Shown here: piece by piece, positions 1 to 5,567 of the stretch
Layout: the number at the start of each line of letters is the position of its first letter
Position numbering within the stretch: the first letter of the stretch is position 1
Assembly: GCA_002010365.1 (NCBI GenBank)
Contig: MTNL01000187.1
Location: 1-5,811 of the forward strand
Reading direction: 5' to 3'
DNA: 5,811 bases
Origin: Candidatus Acetothermia bacterium JdFR-50
Lineage (GTDB): Bacteria; Bipolaricaulota; Bipolaricaulia; Bipolaricaulales; Bipolaricaulaceae
Notes under the pieces: model-generated
Databases searched by the model: none
What the model saw: only the letters and a program-made list of their open reading frames with translations
What the model was told of the DNA's origin: nothing
Translations under genes and position numbers: made by a program

Positions 1-412
1 GGAGGGCGGGGAGCCGGGAGCGCATCTCCCTTATCCAGGCCCGGATCGCCTCCTGCCGCCTCTCCCCGACCCCCTGGACCGCGGCCCCGGCCTCCCCCAG
101 GCTCTCCAGGGTGCCGTCGTAGCAAGTCTCCACGATCTCCCGGGCCAGGGCGGGGCCGATGCCGGGGACCCGCTGCAGCTCCCGAAGGACGATGGCCCGT
201 CGGAGCGCGGCGTCGAAATCCCGGTCCAGGGCGATGGCCTTCTCCCGCAGGGCCCCGAGCCTGGCCTTAAGGCGTTCGATCTCCTTCTCCAGGTTTTCCA
301 GGGCCTCGCGGACCCGGTTCAGGTGGAGGGTCCCGCGGGCGGCGGCGTGATCGCGCTCCGCGCGGGTCCTTATCTGGGCCAGCGGGAGGCGCGGCGACGT
401 CCCGATCCTCAT
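1..412 (-). CDS. Helix-hairpin-helix protein with coiled-coil N-terminus (3' end outside window)
   Basis: The reading frame starts at ATG 412-410 and stays open for 137 codons to the left edge, so the C-terminus is missing. Residues about 30-65 are rich in Glu, Lys, Arg and Leu with heptad-like spacing (VREALENLEKEIERLKARL), which suggests a coiled coil. They are followed by VPGIGPALAREIVE, a textbook helix-hairpin-helix (HhH) motif with the GxG turn, and about 30 residues later by a second, weaker HhH (VQGVGERRQEAIRAWI). Paired HhH motifs normally bind DNA backbone without sequence specificity. The start is the first ATG; the frame is open upstream to a stop near 538 but shows no other good start, and there is no clear Shine-Dalgarno site. 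Unlike the genes to its right it has no frameshift. The exact function is unknown; it could be the tail of a larger DNA-repair or kinase-HhH type protein. Confidence 0.72.
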   Translation of the reverse strand, partial: MRIGTSPRLPLAQIRTRAERDHAAARGTLHLNRVREALENLEKEIERLKARLGALREKAIALDRDFDAALRRAIVLRELQRVPGIGPALAREIVETCYDGTLESLGEAGAAVQGVGERRQEAIRAWIREMRSRLPAL

Positions 413-683
413 GGTCCGTCTATGATGGGATATCCAACGCGGCCGGGAAATGACGGATGGGATCCTTTCGGGTGCGATCGGGGATAGCCCGGCTTCGTGC
501 TCGGGAGTACGGCAACGGCATGAGCCCTCAAGGCCCTATCCGCGAGTGCGGCTGATCGTCCAGCTGAATTCCCGAATCCGCGGCGGAGCTTGCCTCGGCC
601 GGGCCGGGGGGCGGATGTGGGTTTTCGGACCCCCGTTAGCTGGCCTTTCCTTATGAGCCGATAATTGGCTGTAATAAAGCAAC
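413..683. other. Divergent intergenic region
   Basis: This stretch separates the leftward HhH gene from the rightward antitoxin. The open frames in it (for example 450-656 on the plus strand) have no recognisable motif and look like chance frames in GC-rich DNA. A short inverted repeat, CGGGGG at 605-610 and CCCCCG at 630-635, is visible but has no U-run. The only convincing regulatory content is at the right end, described separately. Confidence 0.5.
655..671 (+). promoter_or_regulatory. Imperfect palindrome over a possible -10 box, likely antitoxin operator
   Basis: AGCC (656-659) and GGCT (667-670) flank GATAATT, forming an imperfect palindrome 14 bases before the antitoxin ATG. GATAAT (660-665) differs from the -10 consensus at one base; a weak TTAGCT lies about 18 bases upstream. 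No Shine-Dalgarno site precedes the ATG, so the transcript may have a very short or absent leader. Type II antitoxins commonly repress their own promoter through such palindromes; that this one does so is inferred from position and symmetry. Confidence 0.35.
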
Positions 684-942
684 ATGATCAAGGTGTCACT
701 GGCTGAGGCGAAGAACAAGCTCACGGAGCTCGTCTGGGAGGCGGAGGCCGGGAAAGAGGTGATGATCCTCAAGCACCGCAAACCCGCGGTGCGGCTCATT
801 TCCGAGGAGAAATACCAACGCCTCAAGCGGAGCTCAGCCGTTTCCGGGCTTAGGAGATTGCGGGAGCGCTTCCGGGCCACCGGGATTGGGATACGGAGAG
901 CTCTTCCGAGCGGGCCGCGAGTCGCTCGAGAAGAGGACGTGA
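684..942 (+). pseudogene. Phd/YefM-type antitoxin of a VapBC-like pair, frameshifted
   Basis: Residues 1-69 from ATG 684 match the Phd/YefM antitoxin fold: a start like MIKVSLAEAKNKLTELV, then GKEVMILKHRKPAVRLI, the DNA-binding and dimerisation half. After RERFRATGI (about 888) the frame stops making family sense. One frame over, the sequence continues as YGELFRAGRESLEKRT and stops at TGA 940-942, which is a normal toxin-neutralising tail. The simplest explanation is one extra G in the GGG at 888-890. Removing it gives 86 codons (85 residues), normal for the family. The restored stop lies 9 bases before the toxin ATG, as expected for an antitoxin-toxin operon. As it stands, translation runs past the tail in the wrong frame, so the protein would lack its toxin-binding end. 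Confidence 0.75.
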
Positions 943-951
943 TGGAAGAGG

Positions 952-1400
952 ATGCACCCCGGCTACGTGATCGACGCGAGCGCTCTCCTCGCAGCCTTCT
1001 TCCCAGAAGAGAAGTGGGAGGACAAGGCCGATTCCCTTCTCGATACCTACCAAGCAGGCAAGATAAAGCTTTGTACTCCCTCCCTTACCTCTATGAAGTC
1101 ACGAACGGCCTCTGTATGGCTGTGAGGGGCAAGGCGAGGAGCCCCGCAAGGATCACCCTGGAGGACGCGAAGGAGGCCGTGAAGTTCTTCTTGGACCTCG
1201 GGATCACCTTTTACGATGGTGAAGAGCTGGTGGAGGAAGCTTTCGCCCTTTCCCTGAAGCACAGGTGGCGGAGTGTTTACGACATGGTTTACCTTGCTTT
1301 GGCGCGGGCCCTGGGGGCGAAACTGATCACGGCTGAGGAAAACCTGGCGGAAAGGGGAGGGAAGGACGTGTGGCTCATCTGGGATTTCGATGAGGCGCAA
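952..1400 (+). pseudogene. vapC: PIN-domain ribonuclease toxin (VapC family), frameshifted
   Basis: From ATG 952 the frame reads MHPGYVIDASALLAAFF, the N-terminal PIN strand with the first metal-binding Asp (in IDAS). It continues to KLCTPSL and then stops making sense, ending at a TGA soon after. One frame over, the sequence resumes as LYEVTNGL with the conserved Glu, then YDMVYLALARALGAKLITAE with the later conserved Asp. The join near 1074-1080 needs one missing base. Stitched, this is a full PIN domain of about 145-150 residues. VapC enzymes are Mg-dependent RNases that cut tRNA or rRNA and are held inactive by the partner antitoxin, here the gene just upstream. The natural stop is unclear: the last family-like residues are near WLIWDF (about 1388), the frame runs on to 1703, and the end given is approximate. 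A GGAAG at 944-948 could serve as ribosome binding site. Confidence 0.73.
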
Positions 1401-1428
1401 TATCTGAACAAAACCGGGACTCACTTAG

Positions 1429-1623
1429 GCGCGCTACGCGGGCACGGAAGGGGTCATCATAGGAGTGCGTCGACGCCTCTGCCCCGGAAGCGAGGTCCCG
1501 GCCGAGCTAAGCTTCACCCCCGGGAACGTGGGTGGGCTAAGGAGGTTTTTCAATATGGCCTTAAAAGCCCGAGCGGAATCGCGACTCGGCCTTGCCAAGA
1601 ATCATTATTACCAAGGCGGGTGA
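1429..1623 (+). CDS. Unidentified short reading frame, possibly truncated
   Basis: A frame open from about 1429 ends at TGA 1621-1623, directly followed by a second TGA. Its best start is ATG 1555, which has a near-perfect ribosome binding site (AAGGAGGT, 1539-1546, 8-base spacing) and gives a 22-residue peptide, MALKARAESRLGLAKNHYYQ plus GG. The helical A-R-L-Y-G pattern is faintly like the start of a HEPN-domain protein, but that is too short to claim. Codons are GC-rich, whereas the DNA becomes AT-rich right at the stop. So this may be the first 20 or so codons of a gene whose remainder was replaced at the composition boundary. It could also be a leader peptide for the downstream gene. Confidence 0.35.
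   Translation, partial: ARYAGTEGVIIGVRRRLCPGSEVPAELSFTPGNVGGLRRFFNMALKARAESRLGLAKNHYYQGG
1539..1546 (+). promoter_or_regulatory. Strong Shine-Dalgarno site before ATG 1555
   Basis: AAGGAGGT is the full anti-16S complement and sits 8 bases before ATG 1555. It is the strongest ribosome binding site seen in the window, which is odd given that the frame it serves ends after 22 codons. Confidence 0.55.
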
Positions 1624-1627
1624 TGAG

Positions 1628-2462
1628 GTGTCGTTGGGAGTTGCAATTAAAGTTCCCAATGGAATTGTTTTGGCTGCTAAGAGCAGGGTCACACTTCAGG
1701 TAACTCAAAAATTAGACAGTGGAAAAGAAAGGCTAACAACAATACATTTCGATCATGCAAAGAAAGTGCTTCAATTATCCCGAAAGAATATCGGAGCAGT
1801 GACGTGGGGGCTTGGGGCAATTGGAGAGAGACCTATACATACCTTGCATACCGGAATTCGAGGTTACAGTACCTCCAAAAGTTGAAACAACTTCTGAATT
1901 TGCAAGGCGTTTATCTAACTTTTTATGGAGAAATTTGAAAGCTAGCCAAGTTTGAGAGACTCACCTCGACCTTTTCCTAATCCTATAACTTTTGTAGTTG
2001 CAGGATTTAACGGAAAGGAAGCTTATGGGCACAAGTACATTTTTTGACATTCCTAACAATCCAATCCCTAGAGAACAACATCCAGGCAATCTTTTCGGTA
2101 TTACGTGGGGAGGACAACATAAAATTTGTAGACGTCTGATTAAAGGTGCCGATATTGACGAATTGCTGCCATTAATAGAAAGAGTATGTCCACTTACAGG
2201 AGAACAACATAGAAAGCTCGTTGAGGAAGAATTACCGAAATTAGAGTTGCTCATTCCATACATAGCTTTATCGCTTCAGGACGCCATAAATTTAGCAATT
2301 GTTATGATTAGAACAACGATCGACATTCAACGCTTCATTATCGATGTTCAGGGGTGTGGAGGAGCCATCGATGTAGCTGTGATAACTCGAGATGGAGGCT
2401 TTCAATGGATTCAGCAAAAAAGTCTACATGGGGAATTTAGCTATCGTTCGTTATTAATATGA
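1628..2462 (+). pseudogene. Proteasome-like Ntn-hydrolase, split by three frameshifts
   Basis: Four segments in alternating frames stitch into one protein of about 277 residues, starting at GTG 1628 behind a GGTGAT ribosome site. Segment 1 (to 1846) has GVAIKVPNGIVLAAKSR and DHAKKVLQL then TWGLGAIGERPI, the layout of proteasome beta-type N-terminal nucleophile hydrolases. Segment 2 (1848-~1945) has PEFEVTVPPKVET and an aromatic helix. Segment 3 (~1946-2044) has PITFVVAGFNGKEAYGHKYIF. Segment 4 (to TGA 2460-2462) has FDIPNNPIPREQHPG, GITWGGQ, and a C-terminal GCGGAIDVAVITRDGGFQWI. Inferred changes are an extra C near 1847, a missing base near 1940-1955, and an extra T in the T6 run at 2040-2045. 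A Lys sits where proteasome-type enzymes have a catalytic Asp (LAADSR versus LAAKSR), so activity was doubtful even before the breaks. The gene is distinctly AT-rich against GC-rich surroundings, a sign of transfer. The family assignment rests on motif memory. Confidence 0.62.
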
Positions 2463-2466
2463 GATC

Positions 2467-2503
2467 AGGTCTTGGTTTTTGATGCAATCAAAAGCAAAGA
2501 CCT
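2467..2503. terminator. Large hairpin after the Ntn-hydrolase gene
   Basis: AGGTCTT (2467-2473) pairs with AAGACCT (2497-2503), and TTTTGAT (2477-2483) pairs with ATCAAAA (2487-2493) around a GCA loop. Between the two stems GGT faces GCA, giving one G-A mismatch in an otherwise 17-base-pair stem. It begins 4 bases after the stop codon, where a terminator is expected. There is no U-run on either strand, so it may instead protect the 3' end of the message or mark the edge of the AT-rich segment. Confidence 0.5.
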
Positions 2504-2544
2504 CATACATAGAAGTTGAGGGGTAAGAGAGGGGTTCCATGCCT

Positions 2545-2741
2545 TTCATTGGGCGAGCCGCTTTGCACTGGCTTGGGTGGAGGGAGTGGATGAGCAGGTC
2601 GGTAAAGACTGGGACGGTGCTAAGCACTAGTCCGAGGGTTAGATGGACCGCCCTCCCACAAGCCCGCCCTTATCCAGCGCGCAGCATCACCGCTACAGCC
2701 CACGCGAACTTTCCACCACACCAACGAAATGGAGGTTCCAC
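2545..2741 (+). ncRNA. Possible bridge RNA region of the IS110 element
   Basis: IS110-family transposases use a bridge RNA encoded in the non-coding end of the element, whose two internal loops pair with donor and target DNA. By eye this stretch folds. CTTG-TGG-AGGG at 2572-2584 pairs with 2651-2662 through about 11 base pairs with small bulges. Inside that lies a hairpin with GGAC (2612-2615)/GTCC (2630-2633) and GTGC (2617-2620)/GCAC (2624-2627). A further small hairpin, GAGCC (2555-2559)/GGCTT (2570-2574), competes with the outer stem. No coding frame here is convincing. The exact ends and the guide loops could not be assigned. Confidence 0.35.
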
Positions 2742-3712
2742 ATGTACTGTCTCGGGGTAGATGCGAGCAAGCAACACTTGGTTACCTATGATGGGGAGAG
2801 GTGGTGGAGGTTTCCCAACACCCGGGATCTGAAGGAGCTGGCTGCGTTTTTGAAAGGGAAGGGGAACGAGGTCACGGTGGTATCGAGCCCACCAGCACCT
2901 GCTCCCGGTCACTGGAGCTCCTCTGCTGCTCCCGGAGGCTGCGGTGTTGGCGGCTCAATCCGCACGTCCTCCCACACCTGCGGGAAGGGGCTCAAGGACG
3001 GTGGAAGACGGACCGCACCGATGCCGAGCTTCTTTGGCAGTATGGCCAGGACCATGGTCCGGGGGACCTTTTTAAAGAGGACGGTCTAGGGACATCCTGG
3101 AGGTTTGGCTCTCCTGTTATGCCCAGGCCCAGAAAGCCAGGATTGCCTGCCAGCACCTACGGGAAGCCCTTATCCACGATCCTACACCCCAGCTGGAGTC
3201 CTCCGGGAGCTGGGGAGGGAGATCGGCCGGCTAAAGACCCGGGAAGAGGAAATGCTTGCTCGGGCTCAAGCTCACATCGAGGAGAATGAAGGGGCTGGGC
3301 GAGGTCATGCCTTGCTCTTCACGATCCCAGGGGTGGGCCGGGTTACGGCTACCGTGTAGGTAACCTTGTTCCACCGGTATGCGGGGGCCAATCGGGGGGA
3401 GCTCGTGGGGTTGGTGGGAATGGGTCCAATTAAGCACAGGTCAGGAAGCTCGGTCTACGAAAAGGCCCGGATCAGCGAACGCGGGGACGGTTTGGCCCGG
3501 AAGGTCCTGTACAAGCCACCCTCGTGGCAGTGCGGTTTAACCCGGCTGTGAGGGAGCCCTACCGTAGGCTCAAGGGGAACGGGAAGCCGGAGAAGGTGGT
3601 GTGGATAGCTGCGGCCCGAAAGCTGCTCCTTATCTCTCATGCGGTGTACTGTCGGGGCAGCCTTACCGAGTCTCTAAGGCCGCAGGGGGTTGACATGCAA
3701 TACAGTATCTGA
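2742..3712 (+). pseudogene. IS110-family transposase (DEDD recombinase), four frameshifts and one stop
   Basis: ATG 2742 follows GGAGG (2731-2735) by 6 bases. Segment 1 reads MYCLGVDASKQHLVTYDGE to about 2880, with the first Asp of the RuvC-like DEDD site. Segment 2 (frame shifted by one) has IEPTSTCSR with the Glu, and KTDRTDAELLWQYG with the third and fourth acidic residues. Segment 3 (from ~3088) has a helical linker (AQAQKARIACQHLREAL). Segment 4 (from ~3197) has TIPGVGRVTATV, an in-frame TAG at 3357-3359, then GLVGMGPIKHRSGSSVYEKA and RISERGD, the C-terminal transposase domain with its Ser-containing stretch. Segment 5 (from ~3520) has VAVRFNPAVREPYRRL and ARKLLLISHAVY, ending at TGA 3710-3712. 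All four joins fit one missing base each; adding four bases gives 975, exactly 325 codons, a normal family length. Catalytic residues are retained, but the gene cannot make full-length protein. Confidence 0.85.
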
Positions 3713-3794
3713 CCCCCAAGTTTTGCACAGGGTCTTCGATGCCGGGCTCGCCCTGGCCCGCCGTTACATCTCCGAGGCCTTTGGGGAGGAGTTC
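3713..3794 (+). other. Short unidentified coding-like stretch right of the IS element
   Basis: After the transposase stop the frame reads VFDAGLALARRYISEAFGEEF without a stop and enters the likely start of the next gene. It looks like an amphipathic helix and could be the remains of a gene cut by the IS110 insertion, or an N-terminal extension of the DUF72 gene. I cannot assign a family. Confidence 0.3.
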
Positions 3795-4470
3795 GTGCGG
3801 CTGCGGCGCTTCGGGAAGGGCAGGGCCCCACGAGTGTATCCGCCCCACGCGGCCCTTCCCCCTGATGGAGGTGAACCCACTTCTACCGCTTGCCCAGGTC
3901 CGAGACCACGGCCAGGTGGCGGACCTTGGTGGACAGGTGGACGAGGGCTTCGAGTCTACGGTTGAAGGTGAACCAGGTGGTCGCCCATAAGGCCCGGTTC
4001 CGGGGGCAGGCCGCTCTGGACGCCTCCCACCAGACCGCCGAGGTCGCACGCCTGTTGCGGGCCCGGATCCTGCTCTTGTAGTGTGCTCCCTCCTTCGGTC
4101 CCAGCAAGGAGAGCGAGGCCGTCCTGCGGGGTCTTTTGGCCGAGGTGGATCGGGAGGGGTTCATCCTGGTCTGGGAGCCCTGGGGGAGGTGGGGGGAAGC
4201 CCCGGACAGGGTGGCGGAGCTGCGCCGGGAGCTCTCCCTGGTCCCCTGCACCGACCCGTTTAAGGCCTGGCCGGCCGCCTCGTCTACCCGCGACTCCACG
4301 GCGCCCCTCCCGGGGACAGGGGTACTACTACCGGCAATAGCGAGGAGGACCTATCGTGGCTCAAGGAGGAGCTAGAGAGACGGTGGCTGTCCTGGGTATA
4401 CGTGCTGTTCAACAACATGTACATGTGCCAGGATGCCTTGACGTCCGTGCGCTTGTGGGAGGCGAGATGA
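3795..4470 (+). pseudogene. DUF72 (YecE-like) family protein, multiply frameshifted
   Basis: Stitched over several frames the product has DUF72 landmarks. These are MEVN (3865) and FYRLPRSETTARW (3881 on), corresponding to the EVNxTFYRLP motif. Next come GFESTV joined to KVNQVVAHKARF, LLLxCAPSFGPSKE, LVWEPWGRW, CTDPFKAWP, RLHGAPPGDR, YYYRQ-SEEDLSWLKEELE, and finally VYVLFNNMYMCQDAL, the family's C-terminal strand. DUF72 is a TIM-barrel-like family of unknown function. GTG 3795 is chosen as start because GGGGAGGAG (3783-3791) precedes it; this gives about 224 residues, but the start is uncertain. Inferred changes are extra bases near 3860, 3878 and 3965, missing bases near 3935, 4276 and 4321, and a shift near 4337. 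TAG 4079-4081 stands where Gln is expected (CAG to TAG). The stop TGA 4468-4470 overlaps the thrC start. Confidence 0.68.
4457..4462 (+). promoter_or_regulatory. Ribosome binding site of thrC, inside the DUF72 gene
   Basis: GGGAGG lies 4 bases before ATG 4467 and within the last codons of the DUF72 gene. With the ATGA overlap it supports ATG 4467 as the thrC start and coupled translation of the two genes. Confidence 0.6.
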
Positions 4471-5558
4471 CGGGCAAGCTGGTCTTCCTGTTCTGCGGAG
4501 GGGTGTAGGAACCGAACCTCCAACTAGAGTCTTGTCCGGAGTGCGAGGTACCGTTGGTCTACGCCTGGGAAGGGGAGCTCTCCGAGCTCTCCGGCCGAGG
4601 GGTGTGGCGTTATCGGAGCCTACTCCCGGACGTGGCCCTCGTGTCCCTGGGGAGGGAGGAACACCGTTTGTGCCCTCGATCAAACTGGGAAAAGACCTTG
4701 GGATAGAACTTCACTTCAAGCTGGAGGGGGCAACCCCACGAGGTCGTTCAAGGACCGGAGAGCGGCGGTGCTGGCAGCGGTGCTGCGGGCCTTCGGCGTC
4801 CGCCGTGTGGCGGACGACTTCTCAGAGAACACCGCTTCCGCTTAGGCCGCCTACGCCTCCCGAGCCAGGCTCTCCACATTCTGTTCGTGCCCGCCCATGC
4901 CTCGGAGCAAAAGCTCACCCAGATCAGGGCTACGGGGCGGAGCTGGTGGAGGTGCCCGCCCCCCGCCCTCAGGCAACCGTCGCGGCCAAACAGGCTTGCC
5001 ACAAGGACCTGGAGCAGGTCTATGCCTCCCACTCCCCCCCTATTTCGGAGCCGGCCTGAGGACCCTGGCCTACGAGCTCAGTGAGGAGCCCTCCTGGGAA
5101 GCCCCGGACCACTGGTGGTCCCGGTGGGAGGGCGCTCTTCTTAGGGCTGGTCCAGGGCTTTTCTGACCTCGTCCGGCTGGGCCTAATCCGGAAGGTTCCG
5201 CGGGTGCACGCCGTTCAGGCCGCCGCCTGTTCCCCCATCGTGCGGGCCTTCCAGCGGGGGCTCGCCCCCCGGCCCCGGAGGAGCTGGGGAGGACGGTGGC
5301 CGAGGGGTGGCGATCGCCGCCTCACCCCCGGGGCGAGAGATCCTGGCCGCCCTGCGGAAGGTGGGTGGGCCGCGGTGACGGCCTCCGGGGACGGAATCGT
5401 GGCGGCCTGACACAGGCTCCCCCGGGCGGAGGGAATCTACGTGGAGCCCGCCTCGGCGGCCGCATTGGCCGGGCTTTCAGCCCTGGTTGAGCAGGGGACA
5501 TCCGAGCCGGGAAGTTAGTGGTAGTCCCCTGACCGAAACCGGCCTCAAATCGGCCTAG
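4467..5558 (+). pseudogene. thrC: Threonine synthase, heavily degraded (twelve frameshifts, three in-frame stops)
   Basis: Threonine synthase is a PLP enzyme that converts O-phosphohomoserine to threonine. Following the family through the frames gives, in order: a zinc-ribbon-like start (FLFCGGV, then CPEC), WRYRSLLPDVALVSLG, EGGTPFVPSIKLGKDLG, NPTRSFKDRRAAVLAAVLRA with the PLP Lys at 4750-4752, DDFSENTASA, LHILFVPAHASEQKLTQIRA, YGAELVEVPAPRPQATVAAK, GLRTLAYELSEE, VVVPVGG, LGLVQGFSDLVRLGLI, VPRVHAVQAAACSPIVRAF, VAIAASPPGREILAALRKV, EGIYVEPASAAALAGLSAL and a C-terminal LTETGLKSA ending at TAG 5556-5558. All twelve joins fit a single missing base, many in G or C runs (4649-4652, 5034-5040, 5265-5270, 5304-5307, 5494-5497, 5526-5529). 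In-frame stops are TAG 4506, TAG 4843 and TGA 5408. Restored length is 1104 bases, 368 codons, normal for the family. Conserved glycines are also changed (NPTGSFKDRG to NPTRSFKDRR, and SSGN to FSEN). A related PLP fold type II enzyme is the main alternative. Confidence 0.85.
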
Positions 5559-5567
5559 TCCAAAGGG

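Larger units (their letters stand above)
2504..3740 (+). mobile_element. IS110-family insertion sequence, degenerate (ends approximate)
   Basis: The element is defined by the IS110-type transposase at 2742-3712 with about 240 bases of structured non-coding DNA upstream and little downstream, the arrangement of the IS110 subgroup. IS110 elements lack terminal inverted repeats and make no clear target duplication, so the ends cannot be read directly. The left edge is set after the hairpin at 2503, the right edge shortly after the transposase stop. The transposase is broken, so the copy should be unable to move by itself. Confidence 0.6.

Noticed and set aside
605..635. CGGGGG/CCCCCG inverted repeat as a terminator
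   Set aside because: The stem is only six pairs with a 19-base loop and no U-run, and no gene ends toward it.
450..656. Open frame of 68 codons on the plus strand between the divergent genes
   Set aside because: No ribosome site, no recognisable motif, and composition of a chance frame in GC-rich DNA.
2666..3176. Repeated GCCCTTATCCA at 2666-2676 and 3166-3176 as a possible element-specific repeat
   Set aside because: An 11-base repeat is expected by chance a few times in a window of this size, and one copy lies inside coding sequence.
3663..4299. Long minus-strand open frames opposite the DUF72 gene
   Set aside because: They are rich in Arg, Pro and Ser with no motif, as expected opposite GC-rich coding sequence, while the plus strand carries clear DUF72 motifs.
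4079..4845. TAG at three or more conserved positions suggested recoding (alternative code or pyrrolysine)
   Set aside because: The positions expected to hold different residues (Gln, Leu, Tyr) all show TAG, a TGA stop also occurs in thrC, and many frameshifts accompany them. The toxin-antitoxin and regulator frames need normal stops. Decay explains it better.
5401..5440. Extra frameshift pair in thrC around the GGGCGGAGGG run
   Set aside because: Reading straight through in one frame with a single TGA at 5408 already gives a family-like join into EGIYVEP, so a stop substitution is simpler.
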